Assembly: GCA_021397835.1 (NCBI GenBank)
Contig: JAJFZO010000583.1
Span: 155,001 to 219,000, forward strand
Length of the DNA: 64,000 bases
From: Moringa oleifera
Taxonomy: Eukaryota > Streptophyta > Magnoliopsida > Brassicales > Moringaceae
Reading direction: 5' to 3'
Shown here: positions 1-11,404 of the stretch, piece after piece
Position numbering within the stretch: the first letter of the stretch is position 1
Layout: the number at the start of each line of letters is the position of its first letter
Notes under the pieces: generated by a model
Databases searched by the model: none
Told to the model about the DNA's origin: nothing
What the model saw: only the letters and a program-made list of their open reading frames with translations
Made by a program: the position numbers and the translations under genes

Positions 1-250
1 GTGCCCATCGCGAGCCAGCCCCCACGTCTCTACCCCTCGACTGACTTCCCAGCGTGTGAGCCAGGGGGGCCGCGTCGCACGGACCCTGGGCACGGGTGGC
101 CCGCCCAGGCAGCCCCCAGCAGGCACGGCATGGGCTGCTCGCCCAGTGTGCGGCAGCGGTGGGCCCGCCAGCCAGGCCACGGGTGCCCATCGCTAGCCAC
201 CCCCCTCGTCGCTGCCGCTCGACTGACTGCCCAGCGTGCGAGCCAGGGGT
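1..250 (+). repeat. 182-bp GC-rich IGS repeat, array A (3' end only)
   Basis: The window opens inside the GC-rich tandem repeat that recurs at 40413, 45203, 56017 and 62742. Recognisable words are CCCAGYGTGCGGCAGCGGTG, a GCGAGCCAGCCCCC block and CATGGGCTGCTCGCCCAG. The last recognisable monomer passes into a non-repeated flank near 250. The full size of this array is unknown because it starts outside the window. Confidence 0.85.
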
Positions 251-505
251 GCCACAGCAGTCGCCAACAGGCACAGTGCCAGCCTTGCCAGGGGCACCCC
301 ACGCGAGCCAGCCGCAAGCACGTTGTGAGGCTCAGCACATGTTGTGGGCGTTGATTTCATGGGCAAGCTGGCCTTGGCTGTGGCCCCTGGCTCTGTTGGA
401 CCCTGAGGGCTTCCATGGGGTGGCTGGAGGTGCGCTGGACAGGGCAGCCAGCATGCACCATGGGCCAGGCAGAGCCACAGTTGCCCCAGCCTGCTGGCCA
501 AAATG
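251..505 (+). other. GC-rich non-tandem flank of the 182-bp array, copy 1
   Basis: This segment is not itself tandem but recurs at 48011-48275 and 58266-58535, each time between the last 182-bp monomer and the AT-rich element. It contains the shared words GTGGGCGTTGATTTCATGGG and GCTGGCCTTGGC. It is missing from the unit at 40-43 kb. No gene is seen in it. Confidence 0.75.
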
Positions 506-850
506 CCCAGTTGCGAAATTGTTATGAATTGATCGTCTTTTCATCATGGAATATGCCCTAGAATGACTCAAATAATTTGTGTAATTCATGTGGAGTCTGC
601 CCCTGAAGTTTGGGATCATTTCGACTCACGGGCTATTTTTGATGATTTTTTCAATTTTCGGCTGTAGAAAATTCATTAAAAAAAATTTGGTGCCCAGAAA
701 ATTCTGAAATTTTTTCTAGTGGTAGATATGATTATTCTCCATTCTTGTACAAAATTTCAGCTCAAAATTCCAAGTAAATAAATTTTTAGACCAATTATGA
801 CGGCTTAGACATATTGATGTTTCCTCCTGCCGGGAGTGAAATTTCATTTA
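506..850 (+). promoter_or_regulatory. AT-rich element upstream of candidate Pol I start, copy 1
   Basis: An abrupt change to AT-rich sequence includes A/T runs such as ATTCATTAAAAAAAATTTG, and TGACGGCTTAGACATATTGA near 798-817. The same element recurs at 42556, 48276 and 58536, always just before the CTCTTTAGGGGGG motif. AT-rich DNA upstream of the rRNA start is common in plant spacers, so I read it as the upstream promoter region. The sequence shows the conservation and position; the function is inferred. Confidence 0.5.
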
Positions 851-868
851 AGACTCTTTAGGGGGGAG
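851..868 (+). promoter_or_regulatory. candidate RNA polymerase I transcription start, copy 1
   Basis: AGACTCTTTAGGGGGGAG resembles the plant rRNA initiation consensus (TATA-like bases, then A/T, then a G run, typically TATATAAGGGGG). It lies at the end of the AT-rich element. In the two units joined to 18S, the same motif sits about 1.69 kb before 18S, a plausible 5' ETS length. The TATA half matches poorly, so this is an inference. Here it leads into the 38-kb array rather than into 18S. Confidence 0.4.
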
Positions 869-1107
869 GTGGTCACCAAGCTTACTGGGTGCCAATAGGC
901 CATGCGTGCCTCCCCTCTGCCCATCCCACGTGGGCAGGAGCTGGGCTTGGGCAACCCAACGCGCATGGCATGGGCAGGGCGGCTTGCTGCCTTGCCCATC
1001 CAACCAGTGGTGCGTAGCTGTGGCGGCCACCACCACCGGCAGGCAGGCAGCCGGCGACGTCGGCCGAAGAGTGTGGGATGCCCGATCAGTAGCCAATGGA
1101 GTGGGGA
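869..1107 (+). other. leader between candidate start and 317-bp array, copy 1
   Basis: This unique GC-rich leader recurs at 42844 (truncated), 48633 and 58892. It includes the 10-bp palindrome CCCACGTGGG at 925-934, a CACCACCACCGGCAGGCAGG stretch near 1029-1048, and the end GTGTGGGATGCCCGATCAG near 1071-1089. It grades into the first degenerate 317-bp monomer. If the start at 851-868 is real, this is the beginning of the 5' ETS. No reading frame here is credible as a gene. Confidence 0.55.
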
Positions 1108-2470
1108 AAACGTGGCAAACGAAATCCGCTAAATTATGGGCAATGAAATGAGAAAAATTGTGGGATAATGAGCTGGGATGTGGCTACACAAGCTCGACGG
1201 TGTGGGCGGTGAAGCTGACAATGATGCATGCTACGCCAGGGCAAAATCGCTGGGGGGATTTCGAGCATGCGGAGTGCTTTGTCGCAGGCCCTCAAGGCGG
1301 CGGACATGGGGTTGGATCCCGATGCTTAGGCTTGCCTAGGCGGACTCGTTGCGCAGCGCGATCGGCGACACGATCGTCGGCCGTTAGCAACGAGTGAGAC
1401 ACAGGGCCAGCCTGGGCAAGGCGTGACACCCCTGCTGCCAAGGCCTCATCGGTAGAAAAAACGTGAGAAACGAAACGAGAGAAATCGTGGGATAATGAGC
1501 TGGGATGTGGCTAGACAAACTCGACGGTGTGGGCGGCGAAGCTAACGATGATGCATGCTACGCGAAGGCCAAATCGCTGGGGGAATTTCGAGCATGCGGA
1601 GTGCTTTGTTGCAGGCCCTCGAGGCGGCGGATGTGGGGTTGGATCCCGACGCTTAGGCTTGCCTAGGCGGACTCGTTGTGCAGCACGATCGGCGACACGA
1701 TCGTCGGCCATTAGCAACGAGCGAGAAACACGTCCAGCCTGGGCAAGGCGTGACACCCCTGAGGCCAAGGCCTCATCGGTGGGAAAAACATAGGCAACAA
1801 AATGAGAGAGATTGTGGGATAAATAGCTGGGATGTGGCTAGACAAACTCGACGGTGTGGGTGGCGAAGCTAACGATGATGCATGCTACGCGAGGGCCAAA
1901 TCGCAGGGGGGATTTCGAGCATGCGGAGTGCTTCATCGCAGGCCTTTGAGGCGACGGACGCTGGGCTGGATCCCGAAGCCCAGGCTTGCTTAGGAGGACT
2001 CGTTGCGCAGCACATCGACGACACGATCGTCGACCGTTAGCAACGGGTGAGCCACACGGCCAGCCTGGGCACCCCTACTGCCAAGGCCTCATCGGTGGGA
2101 AAAACGAGGGCAACGAAGCGAGAATAATCGTGGGATAATGAGCTGGGATGTGGCTTGACAAGCTCGATGGTGTGGGCGACGAAGCTAACGATGATGCATG
2201 CTACGTGAGGGCCAAATTGTTAGGGGGATTTCGAGCATGCTGAGTGCTTTGTCGCAGGCCCTCGAGGCGGCAGACGTGGGGTTGGATCTCGACGCTCAGG
2301 CTTGCCTAGGTGGACTGGTTGCGCAGCGCGATCAACGACACGATCGTCGGCTGTTAGCAACGAGCAAGCCACACGGCCAGCCTGGGCACCCCTGCTGCCA
2401 AGGCCTCATAGGTGGGAAAAACGTGGGCAACGAAGCGAGAATAATCATGGGATAATAAGCTGGGATATGG
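1108..2470 (+). repeat. array A, promoter-side block of divergent 327-type monomers
   Basis: These are the first four or so monomers after the leader. The first two full ones have the AAGGCGTGAC insertion and GGATCCCGACGCTTAGGCTT wording, like the promoter-proximal monomers at 48939 and 59206. The later ones (about 1827 onward) lose the insertion. Their match to the promoter-side monomers in front of 18S fixes the orientation of the array relative to the unit. They do not join any higher-order pattern. Confidence 0.75.
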
Positions 2471-5400
2471 CTAGACAAGCTCGATGGTGTGGGCGGCGAA
2501 GCTAACGATGATGCATGCTACATGAGGCCAAAATTGTTGGGGGGATTTCGAGCATGCGGAATGCTTCATCCTAGGCTCTCGAGGCGGCGGACGTGGGGTT
2601 GGATCTCGATGCTTAGGCTTGCCTAGGCGGACTCGTTGTGCAGCGCGATCGGCGACATGATCGTCGACCGTTAGCAAGGAGCGAGCCACACTACTAGCCT
2701 GGGCACCCCTGCTGCCAAGGCCTCATAGGTGGGAAAAACGTGGGCAACGAAGCGAGAATAATCGTGGGATAATGAGCTGGGATATGGCTAGACAAGCTCG
2801 ATGGTGTGGGCGACGAAGCTAACGATGATGCATGCTACGTGAGGGCCAAATTGTTGGGGGGATTTCGAGCATGCGGAGTGCTTCCTCGCAGGCCCTCGAG
2901 GCGTCAAACGTGGGGCTGGATATCGACGCTCAGGCTTCCCTAGGCGGACTCGTTGGGCAGCGCTATCAACAACACGATCGTCAACCGTTAGAAACGAGCG
3001 AGCCACACGGCTAGCCTGGGCACCCCTGCTGCCGAGGCCTCATCGGTGGCAAAAATGTGGGCAACGAAGCGAGAATAATCATGGGATAATGAGCTGGGAT
3101 GTGGCTAGACAAGCTCGATGGTGTGGGCGGCGAAGCTAACGATGATGCAAGCTACGTGAGGGCCAAATCGTTGGGGGGATTTCGAGAATACGGAGTGCTT
3201 CATCGTAGGCCCTCGAGGCGGCAGACGTGGGGTTGGATCTCGACGCTCAGGCTTGCCTAGGCGGACTCGTTGCACAGCGCGATCGACGATATGATCGTCG
3301 GCCATTAGCAACGAGCGAGCCACACGACCAACCTGGGCAGCCGTACTGCTAAGGCCTCATCGGTGGGAAAAACGTGGGCATCGAAGCGAGAATAATCGTG
3401 GGATAATGAGCTGGGATGTGGCTAGACATGCTCGATGGTGTGGGCGACGAAGCTAACGATGATGCATGCTATGTGAGCGCCAAATTGTTGGGGGGATTTC
3501 GAGCATACGGAGTGCTTCATCGCAGGCCCTCGAGCCGGCAGATGTGGGGTTGGATATAGACACCCAGGCTTGCCTAGGCGGAATCGTTGGGCAGCGCGAT
3601 CAATAACACGATCGTCGACCGTTAGCAATGAGCGAGCCACACGGCCAGCCAGGGCACCCCTGCTGCCAAGGCCTCATCGGTGGGAAAAACGTGGGCAATA
3701 AAGCGAGAATAATCGTGGGATAATGAGCTTAGATGTGGCTAGACAAGCTCACTGGTGTGGGCAAACTAACGATGATGCATGCTACGTGAGGGTGAAATTG
3801 TTGTGGGGATTTCAAGCATGCGGAGTGCTTCATCGCAGGCCATCGAGGCGGCAGACATGGGGTTGGATCTCGACCCTCAAGCTTGCCTAGGAGGACTCGT
3901 TGCGCAGTGCGATCGATGACATGATCGTTGGTCATTAGCAATGAGCGAGTCACACGGCCAGCCATCGCACCCCTGCTGCCAAGGCCTCATCAGTGGGAAA
4001 AATATGGGCAACAAAGCAAGAATAATTGTAGGATAATAAGCTGGGATATGGCTAGACAAGCTCGATGTTGTGGGCGGCAAAGCTAACAATGATGCATGCT
4101 ACGTGAGGGCAAAATTATTGGGGGGATTTCGGGCATGCAGAGTGCTTCGTCACAGGCCCTCAAGGCGGCAGACGTAGGGTTGGATCTCGACGCTAAGGCT
4201 TGCTTATGTGGACTCGTTGTGCAGTGTGATCGACGACATGATCGTCGGTCGTTAGCAACGAGCGAGCCACACTGCCAGCCTGGGCACCCCTGCTGCCAAG
4301 GCCTCATAGGTGGGAAAAACGTGAGCAACGAAGCGAGAATAATCATGGGATAATGAGCTGGGATATGGCTAGACAAGCTCGATGGTGTGGGCGACGAAGC
4401 TAACGATGATGCATGCTACATGAGGCCAAAATTGTTGGGGGGATTTCGAGCATGCGGAGTGCTTCGTTCTAGGCTCTCGAGGCGGCGGACGTGGGGTTGG
4501 ATCTCGATGCTTAGGCTTGCCTAGGCGGACTCGTTGTGCAGCACGATCGGCGACACGATCGTCGACCGTTAGCAACGAGCGAGCCACACTGCCAGCCTGG
4601 GCACCCCTACTGCCAAGGCCTCATCGGTGGGAAAAACGAGGGCAATGAAGCGAGAATAATCGTGGGATAATGAGTTAGGATTTGGCTAGACAAGCTCGAT
4701 GGTGTGGGCGGCGAAGCTAACGATGATGCATGCTACGTGAGGGCCAAATTGTTGGGGGGATTTCGAGCATGCGTAGTGTTTCCTCGCAGGCCCTCGAGGC
4801 AGCAAACGTGGGGCTGGATATCGACGCTCAGACTTGCCTAGGCGGACTCGTTGGGCAGCGCTATCAACAACACGATCGTCAACCGTTAGCAACGAGCGAG
4901 CCACACGGCTAGCCTGGGCACCCCTGCTGCCGAGGCCTCATCAGTGGCAAAAATGTGGGCAACGAAGCGAGAATAATCATGGGATAATGAGCTGGGATGT
5001 GGCTAGACAAGCTCGATGGTGTGGGCGGCGAAGCTAACGATGATGCAAGCTACGTGAGGGCCAAATCGTTGGGGGGATTTCGAGAATACGGAGTGCTTCA
5101 TCGTAGGCCCTCGAGGCGGCAGACGTGGGGTTGGATCTCGACGCTCAGGCTTGCCTAGGCGGACTCGTTGCACAGCGCGATCGACGATATGATCGTCGGC
5201 CATTAGCAACGAGCGAGCCACACGACCAACCTGGGCAGCCGTACTGCTAAGGCCTCATCGGTGGGAAAAACGTGGGCATCGAAGCGAGAATAATCGTGGG
5301 ATAATGAGCTGGGATGTGGCTAGACATGCTCGATGGTGTGGGCGACGAAGCTAACGATGATGCATGCTATGTGAGCGCCAAATTGTTGGGGGGATTTCGA

Positions 5401-8400
5401 GCATACGGAGTGCTTCATCGCAGGCCCTCGAGCCGGCAGATGTGGGGTTGGATATAGACACCCAGGCTTGCCTAGGCGGAATCGTTGGGCAGCGCGATCA
5501 ATAACACGATCGTCGACCGTTAGCAATGAGCGAGCCACACGGCCAGCCAGGGCACCCCTGCTGCCAAGGCCTCATCGGTGGGAAAAACGTGGGCAATAAA
5601 GCGAGAATAATCGTGGGATAATGAGCTTAGATGTGGCTAGACAAGCTCACTGGTGTGGGCAAACTAACGATGATGCATGCTACGTGAGGGTGAAATTGTT
5701 GTGGGGATTTCAAGCATGCGGAGTGCTTCATCGCAGGCCATCGAGGCGGCAGACATGGGGTTGGATCTCGACCCTCAAGCTTGCCTAGGAGGACTCGTTG
5801 CGCAGTGCGATCGATGACATGATCGTTGGTCATTAGCAATGAGCGAGTCACACGGCCAGCCATCGCACCCCTGCTGCCAAGGCCTCATCAGTGGGAAAAA
5901 TATGGGCAACAAAGCAAGAATAATTGTAGGATAATAAGCTGGGATATGGCTAGACAAGCTCGATGTTGTGGGCGGCAAAGCTAACAATGATGCATGCTAC
6001 GTGAGGGCAAAATTATTGGGGGGATTTCGGGCATGCAGAGTGCTTCGTCACAGGCCCTCAAGGCGGCAGACGTAGGGTTGGATCTCGACGCTCAGGCTTG
6101 CTTATGTGGACTCGTTGTGCAGTGTGATCGACGACATGATCGTCGGTCGTTAGCAACGAGCGAGCCACACTGCCAGCCTGGGCACCCCTGCTGCCAAGGC
6201 CTCATCGGTGGGAAAAACGTGAGCAACGAAGCGAGAATAATCATGGGATAATGAGCTGGGATATGGCTAGACAAGCTCGATGGTGTGGGCGACGAAGCTA
6301 ACGATGATGCATGCTACATGAGGCCAAAATTGTTGGGGGGATTTCGAGCATGCGGAGTGCTTCGTTCTAGGCTCTCGAGGCGGCGGACGTGGGGTTGGAT
6401 CTCGATGCTTAGGCTTGCCTAGGCGGACTCGTTGTGCAGCACGATCGGCGACACGATCGTCGACCGTTAGCAACGAGCGAGCCACACTGCCAGCCTGGGC
6501 ACCCCTACTGCCAAGGCCTCATCGGTGGGAAAAACGAGGGCAATGAAGCGAGAATAATCGTGGGATAATGAGTTAGGATTTGGCTAGACAAGCTCGATGG
6601 TGTGGGCGGCGAAGCTAACGATGATGCATGCTACGTGAGGGCCAAATTGTTGGGGGGATTTCGAGCATGCGTAGTGCTTCCTCGCAGGCCCTCGAGGCGG
6701 CAAACGTGGGGCTGGATATCGACGCTCAGGCTTGCCTAGGCGGACTCGTTGGGCAGCGCTATCAACAACACGATCGTCAACCGTTAGCAACGAGCGAGCC
6801 ACACGGCTAGCCTGGGCACCCCTGCTGCCGAGGCCTCATCGGTGGCAAAAATGTGGGCAACGAAGCGAGAATAATCATGGGATAATGAGCTGGGATGTGG
6901 CTAGACAAGGTCGATGGTGTGGGCGGCGAAGCTAACGATGATGCAAGCTACGTGAGGGCCAAATCGTTGGGGGGATTTCGAGAATACGGAGTGCTTTCAT
7001 CGTAGGCCCTCGAGGCGGCAGACGTGGGGTTGGATCTCGACGCTCAGGTTGCCTAGGCGGACTCGTTGCACAGCGCGATCGACGATATGATCGTCGGCCA
7101 TTAGCAACGAGCGAGCCACACGACCAACCTGGGCAGCCGTACTGCTAAGGCCTCGGTCGGGAAAAAACGTGGGCATCGAAGCGAGAATAATCGTGGGATA
7201 ATGAGCTGGGATGTGGCTAGACATGCTCGATGGTGTGGGCGACGAAGCTAACGATGATGCATGCTATGTGAGCGCCAAATTGTTGGGGGGATTTCGAGCA
7301 TACGGAGTGCTTCATCGCAGGCCCTCGAGCCGGCAGATGTGGGGTTGGATATAGACACCCAGGCTTGCCTAGGCGGAATCGTTGGGCAGCGCGATCAATA
7401 ACACGATCGTCGACCGTTAGCAATGAGCGAGCCACACGGCCAGCCAGGGCACCCCTGCTGCCAAGGCCTCATCGGTGGGAAAAACGTGGGCAATAAAGCG
7501 AGAATAATCATGGGATAATGAGCTGGGATATGGCTAGACAAGCTCGATGGTGTGGGCGACGAAGCTAACGATGATGCATGCTACATGAGGCCAAAATTGT
7601 TGGGGGGATTTCGAGCATGCGGAGTGCTTCGTTCTAGGCTCTCGAGGCGACGGACGTGGGATTGGATCTCGATGCTTAGGCTTGCCTAGGCGGACTCGTT
7701 GTGCAGCACGATCGGCGACACGATCGTCGACCGTTAGCAACGAGCGAGCCACACTGCCAGCCTGGGCACCCCTACTGCCAAGGCCTCATCGGTGGGAAAA
7801 ACGAGGGCAATGAAGCGAGAATAATCGTGGGATAATGAGTTAGGATTTGGCTAGACAAGCTCGATGGTGTAGGCGGCGAAGCTAACGATGATGCATGCTA
7901 CGTGAGGGCCAAATTATTTGGGGGATTTCGAGCATGCGGAGTGCTTCCTCGCAGGCCCTCGAGGCGGCAAACGTGGGGCTGGATATCGACGCTCAGGCTT
8001 GCCTAGGCGGACTCGTTGGGCAGTGCTATCAACAACACGATCGTCAACCGTTAGCAACGAGCGAGCCACACGGCTAGCCTGGGCACCCCTGCTGTCGAGG
8101 CCTCATCGGTTGCAAAAATGTGGGCAACGAAGCGAGAATAATCATGGGATAATGAGCTGGGATGTGGCTAGACAAGCTCGATGGTGTGGGCGGCAAAGCT
8201 AACAATGATGCATGCTACGTGAGGACCAAATTATTGGGGGCATTTCGGGCACGCAGAGTGCTTCGTCATAGGCCCTCGAGGCGGCAGACGTAGGGTTGGA
8301 TCTCGACGCTCAGGCTTGCCTATGTGGACTCGTTGTGCAGTGTGATCGACGACACGATCGTCGGCCGTTAGCAACGAGCGAGCCACACTGCCAGCCTGGG

Positions 8401-10066
8401 CACCCCTGCTGCCAAGGCCTCATAGGTGAGAAAAACGTGGGCAACGAAGCGAGAATAATCGTGGGATAATGAGCTGGGATATGGCTAGACAAGCTCGATG
8501 GTGTGGGCGACGAAGCTAACGATGATGCATGCTACGTGAGGGCCAAATTGTTGGGGGGATTTCGAGCATGCGGAGTGCTTCCTCGCAGGCCCTCGAGGCG
8601 TCAAACGTGGGGCTGGATATCGACGCTCAGGCTTCCCTAGGCGGACTCGTTGGGCAGCGCTATCAACAACACGATCGTCAACCGTTAGAAACGAGCGAGC
8701 CACACGGCTAGCCTGGGCACCCCTGCTGCCGAGGCCTCATCGGTGGCAAAAATGTGGGCAACGAAGCGAGAATAATCATGGGATAATGAGCTGGGATGTG
8801 GCTAGACAAGCTCGATGGTGTGGGCGGCGAAGCTAACGATGATGCAAGCTACGTGAGGGCCAAATCGTTGGGGGGATTTCGAGAATACGGAGTGCTTCGT
8901 CGTAGGCCCTCGAGGCGGCAGACGTGGGGTTGGATCTCGACGCTCAGGCTTGCCTAGGCGGACTCGTTGCACAGCGCGATCGACGATACGATCGTCGGCC
9001 ATTAGCAACGAGCGAGCCACACGACCAACCTGGGCAGCCGTACTGCTAAGGCCTCATCGGTGGGAAAAACGTGGGCATCGAAGCGAGAATAATCGTGGGA
9101 TAATGAGCTGGGATGTGGCTAGACATGCTCGATGGTGTGGGCGACGAAGCTAACGATGATGCATGCTATGTGAGCGACAAATTGTTGTGGGGATTTCGAG
9201 CATACGGAGTGCTTCATCGCAGGCCCTCGAGGCGGCAGATGTGGGGTTGGATATAGACACCCAGGCTTGCCTAGGCGGAATCGTTGGGCAACGCGATCAA
9301 TAACACGATCGTCAACCGTTAGCAACGAGCGAGCCACACGGCCAGCCAGGGCACCCCTGCTGCCAAGGCCTCATCGGTGGGAAAAACGTGGGCAATAAAG
9401 CGAGAATAATCGTGGGATAATGAGCTTGGATGTGGCTAGACAAGCTCACTAGTGTGGGCAAACTAACGATGATGCATGCTACGTGAGTGTGAAATTGTTG
9501 TGGGGATTTCAAGCATACGGAGTGCTTCATCGCAGGCCCTCGAGGCGGCAGACATGGGGTTGGATCTCGACGCTCAGGCTTGCCTAGGAGGACTCGTTGC
9601 GTAGTGCGATCGATGACATGATCGTTGGCCGTTAGCAATGAGCGAGTCACATGGCCAGCCATCGCACCCCTGCTGCCAAGGCCTCATCAGTGGGAAAAAC
9701 GTGGGCAACAAAGCAAGAATAATTGTAGGATAATAAGCTGGGATATGGCTAGACAAGCTCGATGTTGTGGGCGGCAAAGCTAACAATGATGCACGCTACT
9801 TGAGGGCCAAATTATTGGGGGGATTTCGGGCACGCAGAGTGCTTCGTCACAGGCCCTCGAGGCTGCAGACGTAGGGTTGGATCTCGACGCTCAGGCTTGC
9901 CTATGTGGACTCGTTGTGCAGTGTGACCGACGACATGATCATCGACCGTTAGCAACGAGCGAGCCACACTTCCAGCCTGGGCACCCCTACTGCCAAGGCC
10001 TCATCGGTGGGAAAAATGTGCGCAAAGAAGCGAGAATAATCATGGGATAATAAGCTGGGATGTGGC
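2471..10066 (+). repeat. array A, 1898-bp six-monomer higher-order repeat zone
   Basis: Monomers of subtypes A-F start at 3105 (A), 3422 (B), 3739 (C), 4052 (D), 4369 (E) and 4686 (F). The same order recurs at 5003, 5320, 5637, 5950, 6267 and 6584, an offset of 1898 bp. C is 4 bp short because GGGCAAACTAACG replaces GGGCGGCGAAGCTAACG. The third round (A 6901, B 7217) skips C and D to E (7534) and F (7851). It then has a D-like monomer (8168), F (8485), A (8802), B (9119), C (9436) and D (9749). Translated frames of A and B are identical between rounds, which shows recent duplication. Confidence 0.9.
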
Positions 10067-10688
10067 TAGAAAAGCTCGATGGTGTGGGCGGCGAAGCTAA
10101 CGATGATGCATGCTACGCGAGGGCCAAATCATTGGGGGGATTTGGAGCTTTCGGAGTGCTTCGTCGCAGGCCCTTGAGGGGGCAGACGTGGGGTTGGATC
10201 TCGACGCTCTGGCTTGCCTAGGTGGACTCGTTGTGCAGCGTGATCGACGACACGATCATCGGCCGTTAGCAACGAGCGACCCACACTACCAGCCTGGGCA
10301 CCCCTGCTGCCAAGGCCTCATTGGTGGGAAAAACGTGGGCAACGAAGCGAGAATGAAGGTGGGATAATGAGCTGGGATATGGCCAGAACAGCTCGATGGT
10401 GTGGGCGGCGAAGCTAACGATGATGCATGCTACGTGAGGACCAAGTTGTTGGGGGGATTTCGAGACAGCATAGTGCTTCGTCGCAGGCCCTCGAGACGAT
10501 AGACGTGGGGTTGGATTTTGACGCTCAGGCTTGCCTAGGCGGACTCGTTGGGCAACACGATCAACGAAACGTTCGTCGGCCGTTAGCAACGAGCGAGCCA
10601 CACGGCCAGCCAGGGCACCCCTGCTTCCAAGGCCTCATCGGTGGCAAAAACGTGGGCAATAAAGCGAGAATAATCGTGGGATAATGAG

Positions 10689-11404
10689 CTTCGGTGGACT
10701 CGTTGTGCAGCATGATCGACAACACTATCGTCGGCCGTTAGCAACGAGCGAGCCACACGGCTAACTTGGGACCCCCTACTGCCAAGGCCTCATCGGTGCG
10801 AAAAACGTGGGCAACGAACCGAGAATAATGGTGGGATAATGAGCTGGGATATGGCTAGACAAGATCGATGGTGTGGGCAGCAAAGCTAACGATGATGCAT
10901 GCTACGTGAGGGCCAAATTGTTGGGGGGATTTCGATCATGCGGAGTGCTTCGTCGCAGGCCCTCGAGGCGGCAGACGTGGGGTTCGATATCGATGCTCAG
11001 GATTGCCTAGGCGGACTCGTTGGGCAGCGCGATCAACAACACGATCGTCGACCGTTAGCAACGAGCGAGCCACACGGCCAGCCTGGGCACCCCTGCTGCC
11101 AAGGCCTCATCGGTGGGAAAAATGTGGGCAACGAAGTGAGAATAATCATGGGATAATAAGCTGGGATGTGGCTAGACAAGCTCGATGTTGAGGGCGATGA
11201 AGCAAACGATGATGCATGCTACGTGAGGGCCAAATTATTTGGGGGATTTCGAGCATGCGAAGTGCTTCATCGCAGGCCCTCGAGGCGGTAGACGTGGGGT
11301 TGGATATCGACGCTCAGGCTTGCCTAGACGGACTTGTTAGGCAGCATGATCAACAACACGATCGTCGACCGTTAGCAACGAGCGAGCCACACGGCCAGCC
11401 TGGG
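10689..11404 (+). repeat. displaced duplication, copy 1 (partner 14004-14719)
   Basis: From CTTCGGTGGACTCGTTGTGC at 10689 the sequence matches 14004 onward at a constant offset of 3315 bp, with only scattered substitutions. Both copies share an odd truncated start and the private word GATTGCCTAGGCGGACTCG. The match ends after GGCCAGCCTGGG: copy 1 continues CACCCCTGC and copy 2 continues TCGTCGCAGG. Confidence 0.9.

Noticed and set aside
506..850. Transposon or MITE in the AT-rich stretch
   Set aside because: No terminal inverted repeats or target-site duplications are seen, and it lies at the same place in every unit, so it is part of the spacer.
858..866. Telomere-like TTTAGGG
   Set aside because: A single occurrence per leader, not tandem. 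It is better explained as part of the candidate Pol I start.
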